From Fimenecus sp963590415 (GTDB lineage: Bacteria; Bacillota; Clostridia; Oscillospirales; Acutalibacteraceae), in NCBI GenBank assembly GCA_963590415.1, contig CAVAPB010000021.1, positions 1-39,000 of the forward strand: a DNA stretch of 39,000 nucleotides, given 5' to 3'. The translations under genes and the position numbers were made by a program. The number at the start of each line of letters is the position of its first letter. Positions within the stretch are counted from its first letter, which is position 1. The notes beneath the pieces are model-generated. The model was not told the DNA's origin. It saw nothing but the letters and a program-made list of their open reading frames with translations, and searched no databases. Shown one piece after another: positions 16,785-24,929 of this stretch.

Positions 16785-16933
16785 CGTAGGGGCGAACTTT
16801 GTTCGCCTACTTATATTTGCAGAAATTTGACAGGCGACCGCAGGTCGCCCATACGGGTCGTGCGTCGCTGTCTCGGTAGGGGGCTTGCTCCCGCCGTTAA
16901 TAAATATCGAATTGCCGTAGGGACAGGGCTCGC
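16785..16933 (+). repeat. 149-bp direct repeat, copy B
   Basis: Exact copy of 16232-16380, in the same orientation on the other side of the MITE-like element. It is followed by another GGACAGCC-type hairpin at about 16974-17000. Confidence 0.85.
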
Positions 16934-17111
16934 CCTGTCCTAATTTGTTATAAATCCCACTGCGGACAGCCGCAAGGGCTGTCCCTACGATATGATATAA
17001 ATTTCAACCCGTGCGAAGCACCCATACCTCTTCACTCTTATCTCGCCCGCAAGGGCTGCACCTACGGTCGACAGCCAACAAAACGGCACATAAGCCTCAA
17101 AACAAAATCAG

Positions 17112-17144
17112 AAAAGAACCTACCCTTACGGATAGGTTCTTTTT
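17112..17144 (-). terminator. Terminator of the SCP2/transketolase operon
   Basis: Perfect stem AAAGAACCTA / TAGGTTCTTT with a 10-base loop. T-runs flank it on either strand. It lies 21 bases past the minus-strand stop at 17165. Confidence 0.8.
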
Positions 17145-17164
17145 GTAAGCAATGAAATTCAGCT

Positions 17165-17974
17165 TTATTTAGCCAAGTCGCCGACAGCGAGCATAAAGCC
17201 GCCGAACTGACCGCCGAACTCGGGCGCACCGTCCATAATGATATGTCCCTGCTTGACAGCGGTAAGCATATCGTCTGTTCCGAGGAGCGTTCCGAGAGCC
17301 GAATCAAGTGTGTCAAAGCGAAGTGTGAAGAACGGCATTGCCCGTTTGTATTCGCCTCTGCCTGCTCTTGATTTACCGGCTTTAATTCTGATAAACGCCG
17401 AAACCTCAGGATGACCGTCAACCGCAAGTGCGTAAACACGGTCGGGGGATTTGAGCGTCCAGTTGTGTATTTCCTCGTGTCCCATCTTATTAAGCTGGCT
17501 TATACCGCTCGAAAGGAGATAGAACATACATTTAACCATAAGCTGTTTGTCCTCTTCCTTTTCGGGAGGAGTGGTTGCCGAAAGCACGCTCGACATTTTA
17601 AGAAGCGTCATCAAGAATGCCTTGAAAGCTCCGAAGTGCTTTGCAATTCCTCTCATCTTCGGGAGAGTTGCGGGCGAAATTTTGCCCTTAAAGAATGCGT
17701 TCATCGCTTCAACGGACTTGAATTCAAGCTCGATATGCGGCTTGGGGTCAACCTTGTTAAGATGAATAAGCCAATCGTCGGGTCCGTTTATAACATAATG
17801 CATTCCGATTTTTCCGCCCTCTGCGTCCGGGTCGAGCGCACTTACCTGAATAACGGCGTGCACCTTTTCGTACTGCTTTTTAAGCGACGGAACATCCTGC
17901 GCAATTACCTTGATAAGAGGCAATGCGGCATTGAAAAATATTTTATTGGCATAAAGCTCTTCTTTAGTATGCAT
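17165..17974 (-). CDS. Tandem SCP2-like (sterol carrier protein 2 fold) protein
   Basis: This 269-residue soluble protein appears to contain two SCP2-type domains. The first is at about residues 40-125 (IGMHYVINGPDDWLIHL, then the Gly-rich helix FFKGKISPA) and the second at about 175-268 (VYALAVDGHPEVSAFIRI, ending VKQGHIIMDGAPEFGGQFGGFM). SCP2 domains form a hydrophobic pocket that binds lipids or acyl compounds, and no catalytic residue is expected. It is the last gene of an operon with both transketolase subunits and a class III aminotransferase. A distant paralogue opens the same operon (21250-22011). The ribosome-binding site is weak. Its role as carrier or chaperone of a hydrophobic intermediate is inference. 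Confidence 0.65.
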   Translation of the reverse strand: MHTKEELYANKIFFNAALPLIKVIAQDVPSLKKQYEKVHAVIQVSALDPDAEGGKIGMHYVINGPDDWLIHLNKVDPKPHIELEFKSVEAMNAFFKGKISPATLPKMRGIAKHFGAFKAFLMTLLKMSSVLSATTPPEKEEDKQLMVKCMFYLLSSGISQLNKMGHEEIHNWTLKSPDRVYALAVDGHPEVSAFIRIKAGKSRAGRGEYKRAMPFFTLRFDTLDSALGTLLGTDDMLTAVKQGHIIMDGAPEFGGQFGGFMLAVGDLAK

Positions 17975-18019
17975 TTAATCAACTCACTTTCCGATATATA
18001 ATCAATCTCAATGTATTTA

Positions 18020-19030
18020 TTATACATCGTCGTCCCAGTTGTCGTCCTCTTCGAAGTCGGCTTTCATAACCTCACGCACAGCGGCGATTATACCGTTTGC
18101 GTCAATGCCGACCTCGGACATAATGTCCTCATGAAGACCGATGGGAGCAAATTTGTCCTGATGACCGAGTCTCTTGAACGCACAGCCCTTGCCTGCTTCA
18201 GCCATAACCTCGGCAACAGCCGAGCCGAGACCGCCGATAACCGAATGGTCCTCAACGGTTATGATTCTTCTTGTGTCCGTAACCGCCTTGATAACAGCGT
18301 CTCTGTCAATCGGCTTGATTGTGTGCATATTGAGTACACGGACCTTTAAGCCGTCTGCGTTTTCAAGGAATTCAGCAGCCTGCTTTGCCTGGAATACGCA
18401 TGAGCCGCAAGCGATAACCGTGATGTCGGTTCCGGGATGGATTTCAACAGCTTTTCCTACCTCGAAGCCGTAGTCCATATTGTCATAGAGAACACGGTCA
18501 AAGCCGCGGTTGATACGGATATAATAGGGTCCGTAGTTCTCATAAGCCGCGTTTACTGCATTTGCGGTTTCAAGTCCGTCTGCGGGAACGATAACCGTAA
18601 GGTTGGGCATTGCCCTTGTTATTGCAAGGTCAACGATTGCATGGTGGGTCGAGCCCGCCTGACCGAACGAAGTACCTGCATGCGTGGCAATAATTTTAGC
18701 GTTTACATTCTGGTAGCAGATATCGGTGTGGAGCTGGTCGCAGGCACGCATTGATGTGAATACCGAGAAGCCCGAAATGAAAGGAATCATACCTGCTCTT
18801 GCCATACCTGCGCCTATGCCGAACATATCCTGCTCCGCAATACCTACATTGATAACTCTTTCGGGGCAAGTTTTAAGAACATCGCCCAACTTTGTAGACT
18901 TTGCAAGGTCGGCTGTGATTGCACAAACCTTGGGGTCCTTCTGCATTATATCCGAAATTGCCTTGCCGTAGATTTCGGCTGTTGCAACTTCCGTCTGGTC
19001 GATTGCGTTATATACAAATCCGCCTGCCAT
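18020..19030 (-). CDS. Transketolase, C-terminal subunit (split transketolase)
   Basis: This 336-residue subunit carries the pyrimidine-binding and C-terminal domains of transketolase. The activating glutamate is Glu66 in GIAEQD, and the aromatic cluster GFSVFTSMRA follows. With the N-terminal subunit it forms a TPP enzyme that moves a two-carbon ketol unit between sugars. The substrate loop at residues 123-130 reads GQAGSTHH, where most transketolases have G-x-D-G-P/A-T/S-H-Q. The usual Asp is therefore Ala and the Gln is His, which hints at an unusual substrate. The protein ends in an acidic tail (EEDDNWDDDV). The start is two bases from the tktN stop with an AAAGGAGGG site inside tktN. Confidence 0.85.
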   Translation of the reverse strand: MAGGFVYNAIDQTEVATAEIYGKAISDIMQKDPKVCAITADLAKSTKLGDVLKTCPERVINVGIAEQDMFGIGAGMARAGMIPFISGFSVFTSMRACDQLHTDICYQNVNAKIIATHAGTSFGQAGSTHHAIVDLAITRAMPNLTVIVPADGLETANAVNAAYENYGPYYIRINRGFDRVLYDNMDYGFEVGKAVEIHPGTDITVIACGSCVFQAKQAAEFLENADGLKVRVLNMHTIKPIDRDAVIKAVTDTRRIITVEDHSVIGGLGSAVAEVMAEAGKGCAFKRLGHQDKFAPIGLHEDIMSEVGIDANGIIAAVREVMKADFEEDDNWDDDV

Positions 19031-19032
19031 AA

Positions 19033-19914
19033 TTATTTGCCCTCCTTTTCCGCTCTTGCAACTCTCTGACGGTAATCCTCTTCAAGGTCCTTGCTGTATT
19101 TTGCAAAGGTGTCGTCGTCAATAGCCATATAGTGGCAGTGATAGTCGCCTGCGATTGACTTGATGCCTGCGCCCTTCTGCGTGTCCATAAGAACACAGGT
19201 CGGAGCGCATTTTTCCTTGCTTCTTGCAACAGCTTCGTCGATAGCGTCGCAAAGCTCGCCGATATTGTTGCCGTCAACGCAAAGCGTATTGAAGCCGAAT
19301 GCTCTCATTTTGTCTGCGAGGGGTTCAAGCTTCATAACCTCCTCTGTCGGGCCGTCAATCATACAGTGGTTACGGTCGATAAATACGATGCAGTTTGAAA
19401 GCTGATAGTGGTTGATGGTCATAAAGCCTTCCCAGTTTGAGCCTTCGCCGAGCTCGCCGTCGCCCGTTACAACATATGTAAGGTAATCCTTGTTCATAAG
19501 TCTTGCCGCAAGAGCCGTGCCTGCCGCAATGGAAACGCCGTGACCGAGCGAGCCGGTCGAAGCGTCAACGCCCGCAACCTTGTTTGAGTCAAGGTGGATT
19601 CCCATCTTTGAGCCCGAAAGGTTAAATGTTTTAAGCTGCTCGGGGTCGTTGAAGCCCTTGTCGCAAAGTACGGGAGCATAAGCTATGCCTGCGTGTCCCT
19701 TACTGAGGATAAAGCGGTCTCTGTCCTCCCACTGCGGGTCGTCAACCCTGATGTTGAGATATTTGTGATAAAGAACGGTAAGAAGATCCATTACACTCAA
19801 GCCGCCGCCGATATGTCCGCTGCCTGCCCACATTGTTGTTTGCAAGCAGAGCTTACGAAGGTCATAAGCTTTATTTTCGAGTGCCAACCATTCCTGCTTG
19901 GGTAAATTAGCCAT
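19033..19914 (-). CDS. Transketolase, N-terminal subunit (split transketolase)
   Basis: This 293-residue TPP-binding half has SGHIGGGLS (residues 32-40, Pro of the usual GHPGG replaced by Ile), DRDRFILSKGHA (64-75) and GDGELGEGSNWE (151-162), ending in DRN at 180-182, the classic diphosphate/Mg motif. It pairs with the following C-terminal subunit. A strong AGGAGG lies before the ATG. Gene order places it between an aminotransferase and the C-terminal subunit, so this transketolase is probably dedicated to a local pathway rather than the pentose-phosphate cycle. That is inferred from context only. Confidence 0.87.
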   Translation of the reverse strand: MANLPKQEWLALENKAYDLRKLCLQTTMWAGSGHIGGGLSVMDLLTVLYHKYLNIRVDDPQWEDRDRFILSKGHAGIAYAPVLCDKGFNDPEQLKTFNLSGSKMGIHLDSNKVAGVDASTGSLGHGVSIAAGTALAARLMNKDYLTYVVTGDGELGEGSNWEGFMTINHYQLSNCIVFIDRNHCMIDGPTEEVMKLEPLADKMRAFGFNTLCVDGNNIGELCDAIDEAVARSKEKCAPTCVLMDTQKGAGIKSIAGDYHCHYMAIDDDTFAKYSKDLEEDYRQRVARAEKEGK

Positions 19915-19931
19915 AGAATTGCCTCCTTTTT

Positions 19932-19961
19932 ATATTACGGACGGCAAGTTCCGCCCGTCAA
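19932..19961 (-). promoter_or_regulatory. Intercistronic hairpin and possible internal promoter before the transketolase genes
   Basis: The 56-base gap holds an 8-bp stem (19937-19944 with 19951-19958, one G-U pair). Overlapping it on the minus strand are TTGACG (19961-19956), an 18-base spacer and TAATAT (19937-19932). Either an mRNA processing or stability hairpin or a weak promoter is possible. Confidence 0.35.
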
Positions 19962-19970
19962 AATCCTAAA

Positions 19971-21236
19971 TTAAAACAGCTCGGGGTGATTTTTGCGTAC
20001 TGCGTTGAACGCGTCCTCCGCAATGTCCACGGAAACCTTGATGTCGTCCTCGGTAAGAGAAGCGTTTATGAAATGGTTGTGGTGCGAAGCGAGGAAAAGA
20101 CCTCTCGATACACATTCCGCAATCCATTCCTGATGAAGCATAAGGCTGTCATCGTTTGCTATTCGCAGATAGAACAATGCCGGTTCGCCCGAAACGACAA
20201 GGTCAAAGCCGTTGTTTGCCGCTGCCGCCTTGAAGCCCTCCGTAACCTGTGTGCCGAGCTTACGGAACAGGGTGGGGGTGTCAAGCCTCTTCATCTTGTT
20301 GATGCAGGCTATCGAAGCTGCAAACGGAACGGAGCTCATCCAATAGGAGCCCGTGTAGGTCATGCCTGAAACGGTAGCTTTCATATGCTCGCCGCCGCAG
20401 AGAGCCGACATATTGTAGCCGTTTGCAAGTGCCTTGCAGAAGCAGATGAGGTCTGCCTTAATGCCGTAGTAGTGGTCGCTTCCCGCAAGGTCAAGACGGA
20501 AGCCCGTGCGTACATCGTCGAAAATGAGAACTACGCCGTGGTCGTCGCACCATTTGCGGACGGAAGCCCAATATTCCTTTGTAGCCACTTCGTTATCCTT
20601 GAAGTTGCCGTGGTCGTAAGGCTGAGCGATAAGACCCGCAACATCGCCGTCGTATCTGTCCCATACCTCGTCAAGAGCCTTTATGTCAAACCACGGAACG
20701 ACAACATTGTTTGCAACTTCTTCGGGTAGAATACCGGGATAGTCGATTTTCTGCGCCCACTGGAAGTCGCCGTGATAATAGCCCTTGAGGAAAATCATCT
20801 TTTTCTTATGCGTATGCGCTCTTGCGCTCATAACCGCAAGCGTGGTGGTGTCAGAGCCGTTCTTGCAGAAGAAAGCCCAGTCGGCGGAAGCTACGGTATC
20901 AACAAGGTTCTCGGCACATTCAACCATTACCTTGCCGGGAGAGGTTGTACAGTTGCCCTTTTTGAGCTGCTCCATAGCTGCTGCGTCAACATCCGGGTCG
21001 TTATAGCCGAGAACATTGGGACCGTAAGCGCACATATAGTCGATATATTTGTTGCCGTCAACATCCCAGAAATATGAGCCCTGCGCCTTTTCAGAGAAGA
21101 AGGGCCATTTGTTTATCGGAATCCAAAGTCCCTCCGACGGTCCGAGATGTCCGTATATGCCTGCCGGAATTACCTTGAGCGCTCTGTCAAAGTACTCGCG
21201 GCCCTTATCATGTTTGTATTCAGGAAATTTACTCAT
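19971..21236 (-). CDS. Class III PLP-dependent aminotransferase, HemL-like
   Basis: This 421-residue enzyme is related to glutamate-1-semialdehyde aminomutase and class III aminotransferases. Visible features are FWDVDGNKYIDY (56-67), the cofactor phosphate region CKNGSDTTTLAV (124-135), IFDDVRTGFR with Asp240 for the pyridine nitrogen, and the Schiff-base Lys268 in FCKALANGY. No haem-synthesis gene is nearby and its partners are sugar-type enzymes, so it is probably not HemL. It more likely aminates, deaminates or isomerises a keto or amino compound linked to the transketolase. It sits 13 bases after the first SCP2 gene behind AAGGAGG. Confidence 0.82.
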   Translation of the reverse strand: MSKFPEYKHDKGREYFDRALKVIPAGIYGHLGPSEGLWIPINKWPFFSEKAQGSYFWDVDGNKYIDYMCAYGPNVLGYNDPDVDAAAMEQLKKGNCTTSPGKVMVECAENLVDTVASADWAFFCKNGSDTTTLAVMSARAHTHKKKMIFLKGYYHGDFQWAQKIDYPGILPEEVANNVVVPWFDIKALDEVWDRYDGDVAGLIAQPYDHGNFKDNEVATKEYWASVRKWCDDHGVVLIFDDVRTGFRLDLAGSDHYYGIKADLICFCKALANGYNMSALCGGEHMKATVSGMTYTGSYWMSSVPFAASIACINKMKRLDTPTLFRKLGTQVTEGFKAAAANNGFDLVVSGEPALFYLRIANDDSLMLHQEWIAECVSRGLFLASHHNHFINASLTEDDIKVSVDIAEDAFNAVRKNHPELF

Positions 21237-21249
21237 CTGTTTTTCCTCC

Positions 21250-22011
21250 TTATGCTAAGTACAAAGCGACTCTGTCAAGAAGTCTGTTCATATTGTCAAC
21301 CATTGAAGCCATTCCCTTGATTTCAACGGTGCCTCTGCCGAGCTCTTCAAGAGCATTAACCCTGCCGTTGAAAAGGTCGCTTGCAAGGTCATAATCCGCA
21401 AAGGTCATAACGGCTCTCGGACTTTCGGGAGCCTTTTTGATTGCGACAAGATGATGGTCCTTAACACGGATTGTTCCCATAGGACCGTTTTTGATACCGA
21501 TTAAAATGTCGCCGTCAACCATATAGGAGGCGCTTGCCTGACCTATGGGGTCCTGATTGGCTATCTGTGCCATTGCAACGCAAATGGTGTAAAATGTGAG
21601 CTGAGTTGAGAGAATAAAGGTTTCTCTGTCCTTGAGCATATCATCTGTCGGACGCATAAGCTCGGCAAGCCTGTCTGTAAGCGCCACAAAGGTCTTCAAA
21701 AGGAAGCTTATTTTGGTAAATCCCTTAACGGGTACGGGCGTAACCGTTCCGTCGATCATTCCGTTGAATTTTTCACAGGAGGAGAATGGAATTTTAATAT
21801 CGCATTCCTTTAAGCCATCCTCCATACGACAGCCCTTTGAAGAAAAGGTTATCGTTGCGCTCGGTCCGTCCGTAACGGTAAAGCCGATTGAAACGGGCTT
21901 TTTCATTCCGGAAATGAGCTCCCTTGCTTTGCCGTCAAGCTCGCAAAGATTTTCGAGTGTTCCGAGTACCGCATACATATTTATGTACGCCATTGTTCTT
22001 GAATCTGTCAA
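21250..22011 (-). CDS. Tandem SCP2-like protein, paralogue
   Basis: This 253-residue protein has two SCP2-like halves. The first is at about residues 30-125 (ATITFSSKGCRMEDG, then FNGMIDGTVTPVPVKG) and the second at about 160-250 (GDILIGIKNGPMGTIRVKD, AVMTFADYDLASDLFNGRV, TVEIKGMASMVDNMN). It is the first gene of the SCP2-aminotransferase-transketolase-SCP2 operon. The start is TTG 22011, with AGGAGG seven bases upstream. A longer frame to 22080 would run through the promoter, and the first ATG (residue 7 of this version) has a poorer site. Lipid or intermediate binding is inferred from the fold. Confidence 0.65.
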   Translation of the reverse strand: MTDSRTMAYINMYAVLGTLENLCELDGKARELISGMKKPVSIGFTVTDGPSATITFSSKGCRMEDGLKECDIKIPFSSCEKFNGMIDGTVTPVPVKGFTKISFLLKTFVALTDRLAELMRPTDDMLKDRETFILSTQLTFYTICVAMAQIANQDPIGQASASYMVDGDILIGIKNGPMGTIRVKDHHLVAIKKAPESPRAVMTFADYDLASDLFNGRVNALEELGRGTVEIKGMASMVDNMNRLLDRVALYLA

Positions 22012-22051
22012 AATGATTCCTCCTATATAATAGTATGAAATATTTGATATA

Positions 22052-22080
22052 ATAATATCAAAAACTGCCCTTGAAGTCAA
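22052..22080 (-). promoter_or_regulatory. Promoter of the SCP2/aminotransferase/transketolase operon
   Basis: On the minus strand TTGACT (22080-22075), 17-base spacer, TATTAT (22057-22052). It is the only good promoter at the head of the five-gene unit ending at 17165. Confidence 0.7.
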
Positions 22081-22156
22081 TAAATAAAGCTTGCATCGGA
22101 GTAAAAATTGTTAAAAATTTATCAAAAAGCAATAAAGATAAATCGAAATAAAAAGA

Positions 22157-22186
22157 TTGTAGTTTGAGGCGTTAATATGCTACAAT
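22157..22186 (+). promoter_or_regulatory. Promoter of the SDR gene, near-leaderless
   Basis: TTGTAG at 22157-22162, 18-base spacer, TACAAT at 22181-22186 with an upstream TGC (extended -10). The predicted +1 is at about 22193, only a few bases before the candidate ATG codons at 22197 and 22203. Confidence 0.55.
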
Positions 22187-22202
22187 AAAAAAGGTGATGA
22201 AA

Positions 22203-22928
22203 ATGCAAAAAACAGCGATAGTTACAGGCGCTTCAAGGGGAATAGGCAGGGCAATAACCAAAAAGCTTGTTGCCGACGGCTTTTTTGTTGCGGCGGTTTA
22301 CAATTTCTCGGAAGGTCTTGCGAAAGATCTTGAAAGTGAGCTTTATCCAAATGTAAAGGCTTATAAATGCGATGTTTCCGATTCAAAAAGCGTTAACAAT
22401 ACCGTAAACGAAATAATCAAAGAGAGGAAAAAAACAGATGTGCTTATAAACAATGCCGGTATAGCACAGCAGAAGCTTTTTACCGACATTACCGACGAAG
22501 ACTGGAACAAAATGATGGGCGTTGACCTCTCGGGGGCGTTTTATTTTTCGAGAGCGGTTCTGCCGTCTATGATAAGCGCAAAGTCGGGCAGGATAATAAA
22601 TATAACCTCAATGTGGGGTGAAACGGGCGGTTCATGCGAGGTGCATTATTCAGCCGCTAAGGCCGGCATGATAGGAATGACAAAGGCGCTCGCAAAGGAG
22701 GTCGGACTGTCGGGAATATGCGTTAACGCAGTATCTCCGGGGGTAGTTGAAACAGATATGATGTCGGCGTTTTCCGAAGAGGATAAGCAGGCACTTAAAG
22801 AGGAAATTCCTCTTGCAAGACTCGGAACGGCAGAGGATGTGGCAAATACCGTTTCGTTTCTGTGCTCCGACGGGGCAGGATATATTACCGGGCAGGTCAT
22901 ATCCGTCAACGGCGGAATTGTAATATAA
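22203..22928 (+). CDS. Short-chain dehydrogenase/reductase, FabG-like
   Basis: This 241-residue classical SDR has the NAD(P)-binding motif TGASRGIG (8-15), NNAG (83-86), Ser136, and the YSAAK active site (Tyr149, Lys153). The C-terminal pattern S-F-L-C-S-D-x-A-G-Y-I-T-G-Q matches the 3-oxoacyl-ACP reductase group. The position usually holding the fourth catalytic Asn (VNL) reads VDL here. FabG identity is not secure, because no fatty-acid genes are adjacent. It is divergent from the SCP2/transketolase operon and may reduce a carbonyl in the same pathway. ATG 22203 is preferred because AAAGGTG is six bases upstream; ATG 22197 is possible. Confidence 0.8.
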   Translation: MQKTAIVTGASRGIGRAITKKLVADGFFVAAVYNFSEGLAKDLESELYPNVKAYKCDVSDSKSVNNTVNEIIKERKKTDVLINNAGIAQQKLFTDITDEDWNKMMGVDLSGAFYFSRAVLPSMISAKSGRIINITSMWGETGGSCEVHYSAAKAGMIGMTKALAKEVGLSGICVNAVSPGVVETDMMSAFSEEDKQALKEEIPLARLGTAEDVANTVSFLCSDGAGYITGQVISVNGGIVI

Positions 22929-22930
22929 AG

Positions 22931-22959
22931 TTGCAAAATATCCGATAATGATATATACT
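22931..22959 (+). promoter_or_regulatory. Promoter before the 22991 membrane protein
   Basis: TTGCAA at 22931-22936, 17-base spacer, TATACT at 22954-22959, followed by AAAAGGAG at 22975-22982. Confidence 0.55.
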
Positions 22960-22990
22960 TAAATTCAATTACCGAAAAGGAGCTTAGATT

Positions 22991-24766
22991 ATGGATCCCA
23001 TAAATGTTGATTTTACACACGGCGGAGGAGACGGTTCCTCGGACAAGCCGGTTTCGGATGTCTATATTCCGCCGAAAAACGCAAAGAAAAAGATTATTAT
23101 AAATATAATTCTTACGGCTGTTTTTGCGGCAATTGCTTATTACTTTATGATTCCCGCGCTTAACTTCAAGGCTATAGAGCTGTATATGTATATTGCGTTT
23201 GTCTGCCTTATATATCTCGGTCTTACCGTTTTGTCGTGCAAGGTTGCAATCCATCCCGAATATCAGCCTTATGTCAGAAAACGCTCGAGAATTCCCGGAA
23301 TTATCATCGGAATTTTGGCGGTTGTATGCCTTATCGGCTTCGTTGTCGGAGCACAGTTGTTCAGAGCAAGCTCTTATTCAAGCCTTCTGACCGTTGAAGA
23401 GGGCGATTTTGCCGAAGATGTTGCCGAGATTGACTTTTCTGCAGTTCCGACGCTTGACGCAACCTCGGCAAACAATCTTGCGGTAAGAACGCTCGGCGAC
23501 CTTTCCGATATGGTTTCGCAGTTTGTCGTTTCGGCATATTCGACTCAGATAAACTACAAGGGTACGCCCGTCAGGGTTACCTCGCTCGACTACGGAGATA
23601 TTTTCAAATGGATAAAGAATACGAGAGAGGGTCTTCCCGCATATATAATTGTTGATATGACAACGCAGAAGAGCGAGATCGTCCGCCTTGAAAACGGAAT
23701 GAAGTATTCGCCTGCGGAGCATTTTAACAGATACCTTTTAAGACACCTTCGTTTTGAGTACCCGACCTATATGTTCGGCGACCCGAGCTTTGAAATTGAC
23801 GAGCAGGGCAATCCGTACTGGATAGTTCCTATACTTGACAAGACTATCGGTCTTTTCGGAGGTACCGATGTTATCGGAGCCGTTATTGTAAACTCCATTG
23901 ACGGAAGCAGCCGAATAATCTCCACAAGCACAACGGGTGAGACAAAGCTTCCCACTGATTCATTTGTTACCGACCCCGAATGGCAGTGGATTGACAGAGT
24001 TTACTCCGCAACAATACTCAACGAGCAGTATAACTATTACGGCAAGCTCTCACACGGCTTTATAAACTCGATAATCGGTCAGGAGGGCGTTAAGGTTACA
24101 AGCTCGGGCTACAACTATCTTGCGCTCAATGACGATGTGTATATGTACACCGGAGTTACCTCGATAAGCTCCGACCAGTCGATTATAGGCTTCATTCTTA
24201 TCAATCAGCGCACCAAGGAAGCAAAGTATTATTCCATTTCCGGCGCACTTGAAAATACGGCTCAAACATCGGCTCAGGGTGCCGTTCAGCAGTATTCATA
24301 CACTGCTACATTCCCGTTGCTTCTCAACATCAGCGGCGAGCCGACATACTTTATGGCTCTTAAAGATTCGAGTGAGCTTGTTAAAATGTATGCGATGGTA
24401 AATGTCAAGCAGTCCACCGTCGTAGGTATCGGCTCAACGCTTACGGAATGTACGGAGAATTATGCCGACAGTCTTAAAAAGAACGGCATAAACCTCGATA
24501 TCAACATTGACGAAATCGGGGACAGCGACCGGACGCAGGCTCAATCCGAGACGAAAGATGTCAGCGGTACGGTAACGGAAATCCGTTCCGTTGTAACAGG
24601 CGGCGAGACTTATTTCTATATCAGGCTCAATACAGACGACTCGTTCTACAAGCTCGGCGTCAAGGACGCGGAAAAGGTTGTAATCCTAAATGTGGGCGAC
24701 AGCGTAACATTCAGCGTTCCCGTTGACGCAAGCGGAGAGATAATAACCGTATCTTCAATGAAATAA
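22991..24766 (+). CDS. Hypothetical membrane protein with large extracytoplasmic domain
   Basis: This 591-residue protein belongs to no family I recognise. A Gly/Pro-containing N-terminal tail is followed by three hydrophobic segments at about 34-55, 62-82 and 103-127, and then by a soluble region of about 460 residues rich in beta-strand-like and Tyr/Ser sequence. Two stretches resemble each other in style, pairing substrate-like strands with small turns (NPYWIVPILDKTIGLFGG and GEPTYFMALKDSSELVKMY), suggesting an internal duplication of a PepSY-like fold; this is a guess. The C-terminal 75 residues (VSGTVTEIRSVV to the end) look like a small beta-barrel of OB type. A strong terminator follows. 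Confidence 0.6.
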   Translation: MDPINVDFTHGGGDGSSDKPVSDVYIPPKNAKKKIIINIILTAVFAAIAYYFMIPALNFKAIELYMYIAFVCLIYLGLTVLSCKVAIHPEYQPYVRKRSRIPGIIIGILAVVCLIGFVVGAQLFRASSYSSLLTVEEGDFAEDVAEIDFSAVPTLDATSANNLAVRTLGDLSDMVSQFVVSAYSTQINYKGTPVRVTSLDYGDIFKWIKNTREGLPAYIIVDMTTQKSEIVRLENGMKYSPAEHFNRYLLRHLRFEYPTYMFGDPSFEIDEQGNPYWIVPILDKTIGLFGGTDVIGAVIVNSIDGSSRIISTSTTGETKLPTDSFVTDPEWQWIDRVYSATILNEQYNYYGKLSHGFINSIIGQEGVKVTSSGYNYLALNDDVYMYTGVTSISSDQSIIGFILINQRTKEAKYYSISGALENTAQTSAQGAVQQYSYTATFPLLLNISGEPTYFMALKDSSELVKMYAMVNVKQSTVVGIGSTLTECTENYADSLKKNGINLDINIDEIGDSDRTQAQSETKDVSGTVTEIRSVVTGGETYFYIRLNTDDSFYKLGVKDAEKVVILNVGDSVTFSVPVDASGEIITVSSMK

Positions 24767-24788
24767 AGGACATATAACACGGATTGTG

Positions 24789-24820
24789 TCGGGTAAGGCT
24801 TGCGCCTTGCCCGATTTTTT
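24789..24820 (+). terminator. Strong Rho-independent terminator
   Basis: Perfect 11-bp stem TCGGGTAAGGC / GCCTTGCCCGA, loop of three to four bases, then six T. Confidence 0.9.
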
Positions 24821-24929
24821 CGCGTTTGTTGTGTTTTTGCCCATATATTCACCGAAAAAATTGTCACGCAAATATATCTTGCGGTTTTGAAGGCTTGTGA
24901 CATATATATTGTGTGTTTTTATGCGGGTG

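Larger units (their letters stand above)
16151..17100. other. Gene-free repeat patch of about 0.95 kb
   Basis: This stretch holds no credible gene. It is a mosaic of dispersed modules: a 149-bp repeat copy, GGACAGCC-type hairpins, an inverted 249-bp MITE-like element, a second exact 149-bp copy, and more hairpin modules up to about 17070. Reading frames across it translate the repeats. Confidence 0.75.

Noticed and set aside
16274..16789. 171-codon reading frame in the repeat patch
   Set aside because: It translates the repeat modules themselves, has no ribosome-binding site, and the same peptide fragments appear in other repeat-derived frames.
16151..17100. Possible CRISPR array because of many short repeats
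   Set aside because: Repeats are of unequal length, irregularly spaced, palindromic and dispersed (also at 0.2 and 3 kb), with no unique spacers of constant size and no cas genes.
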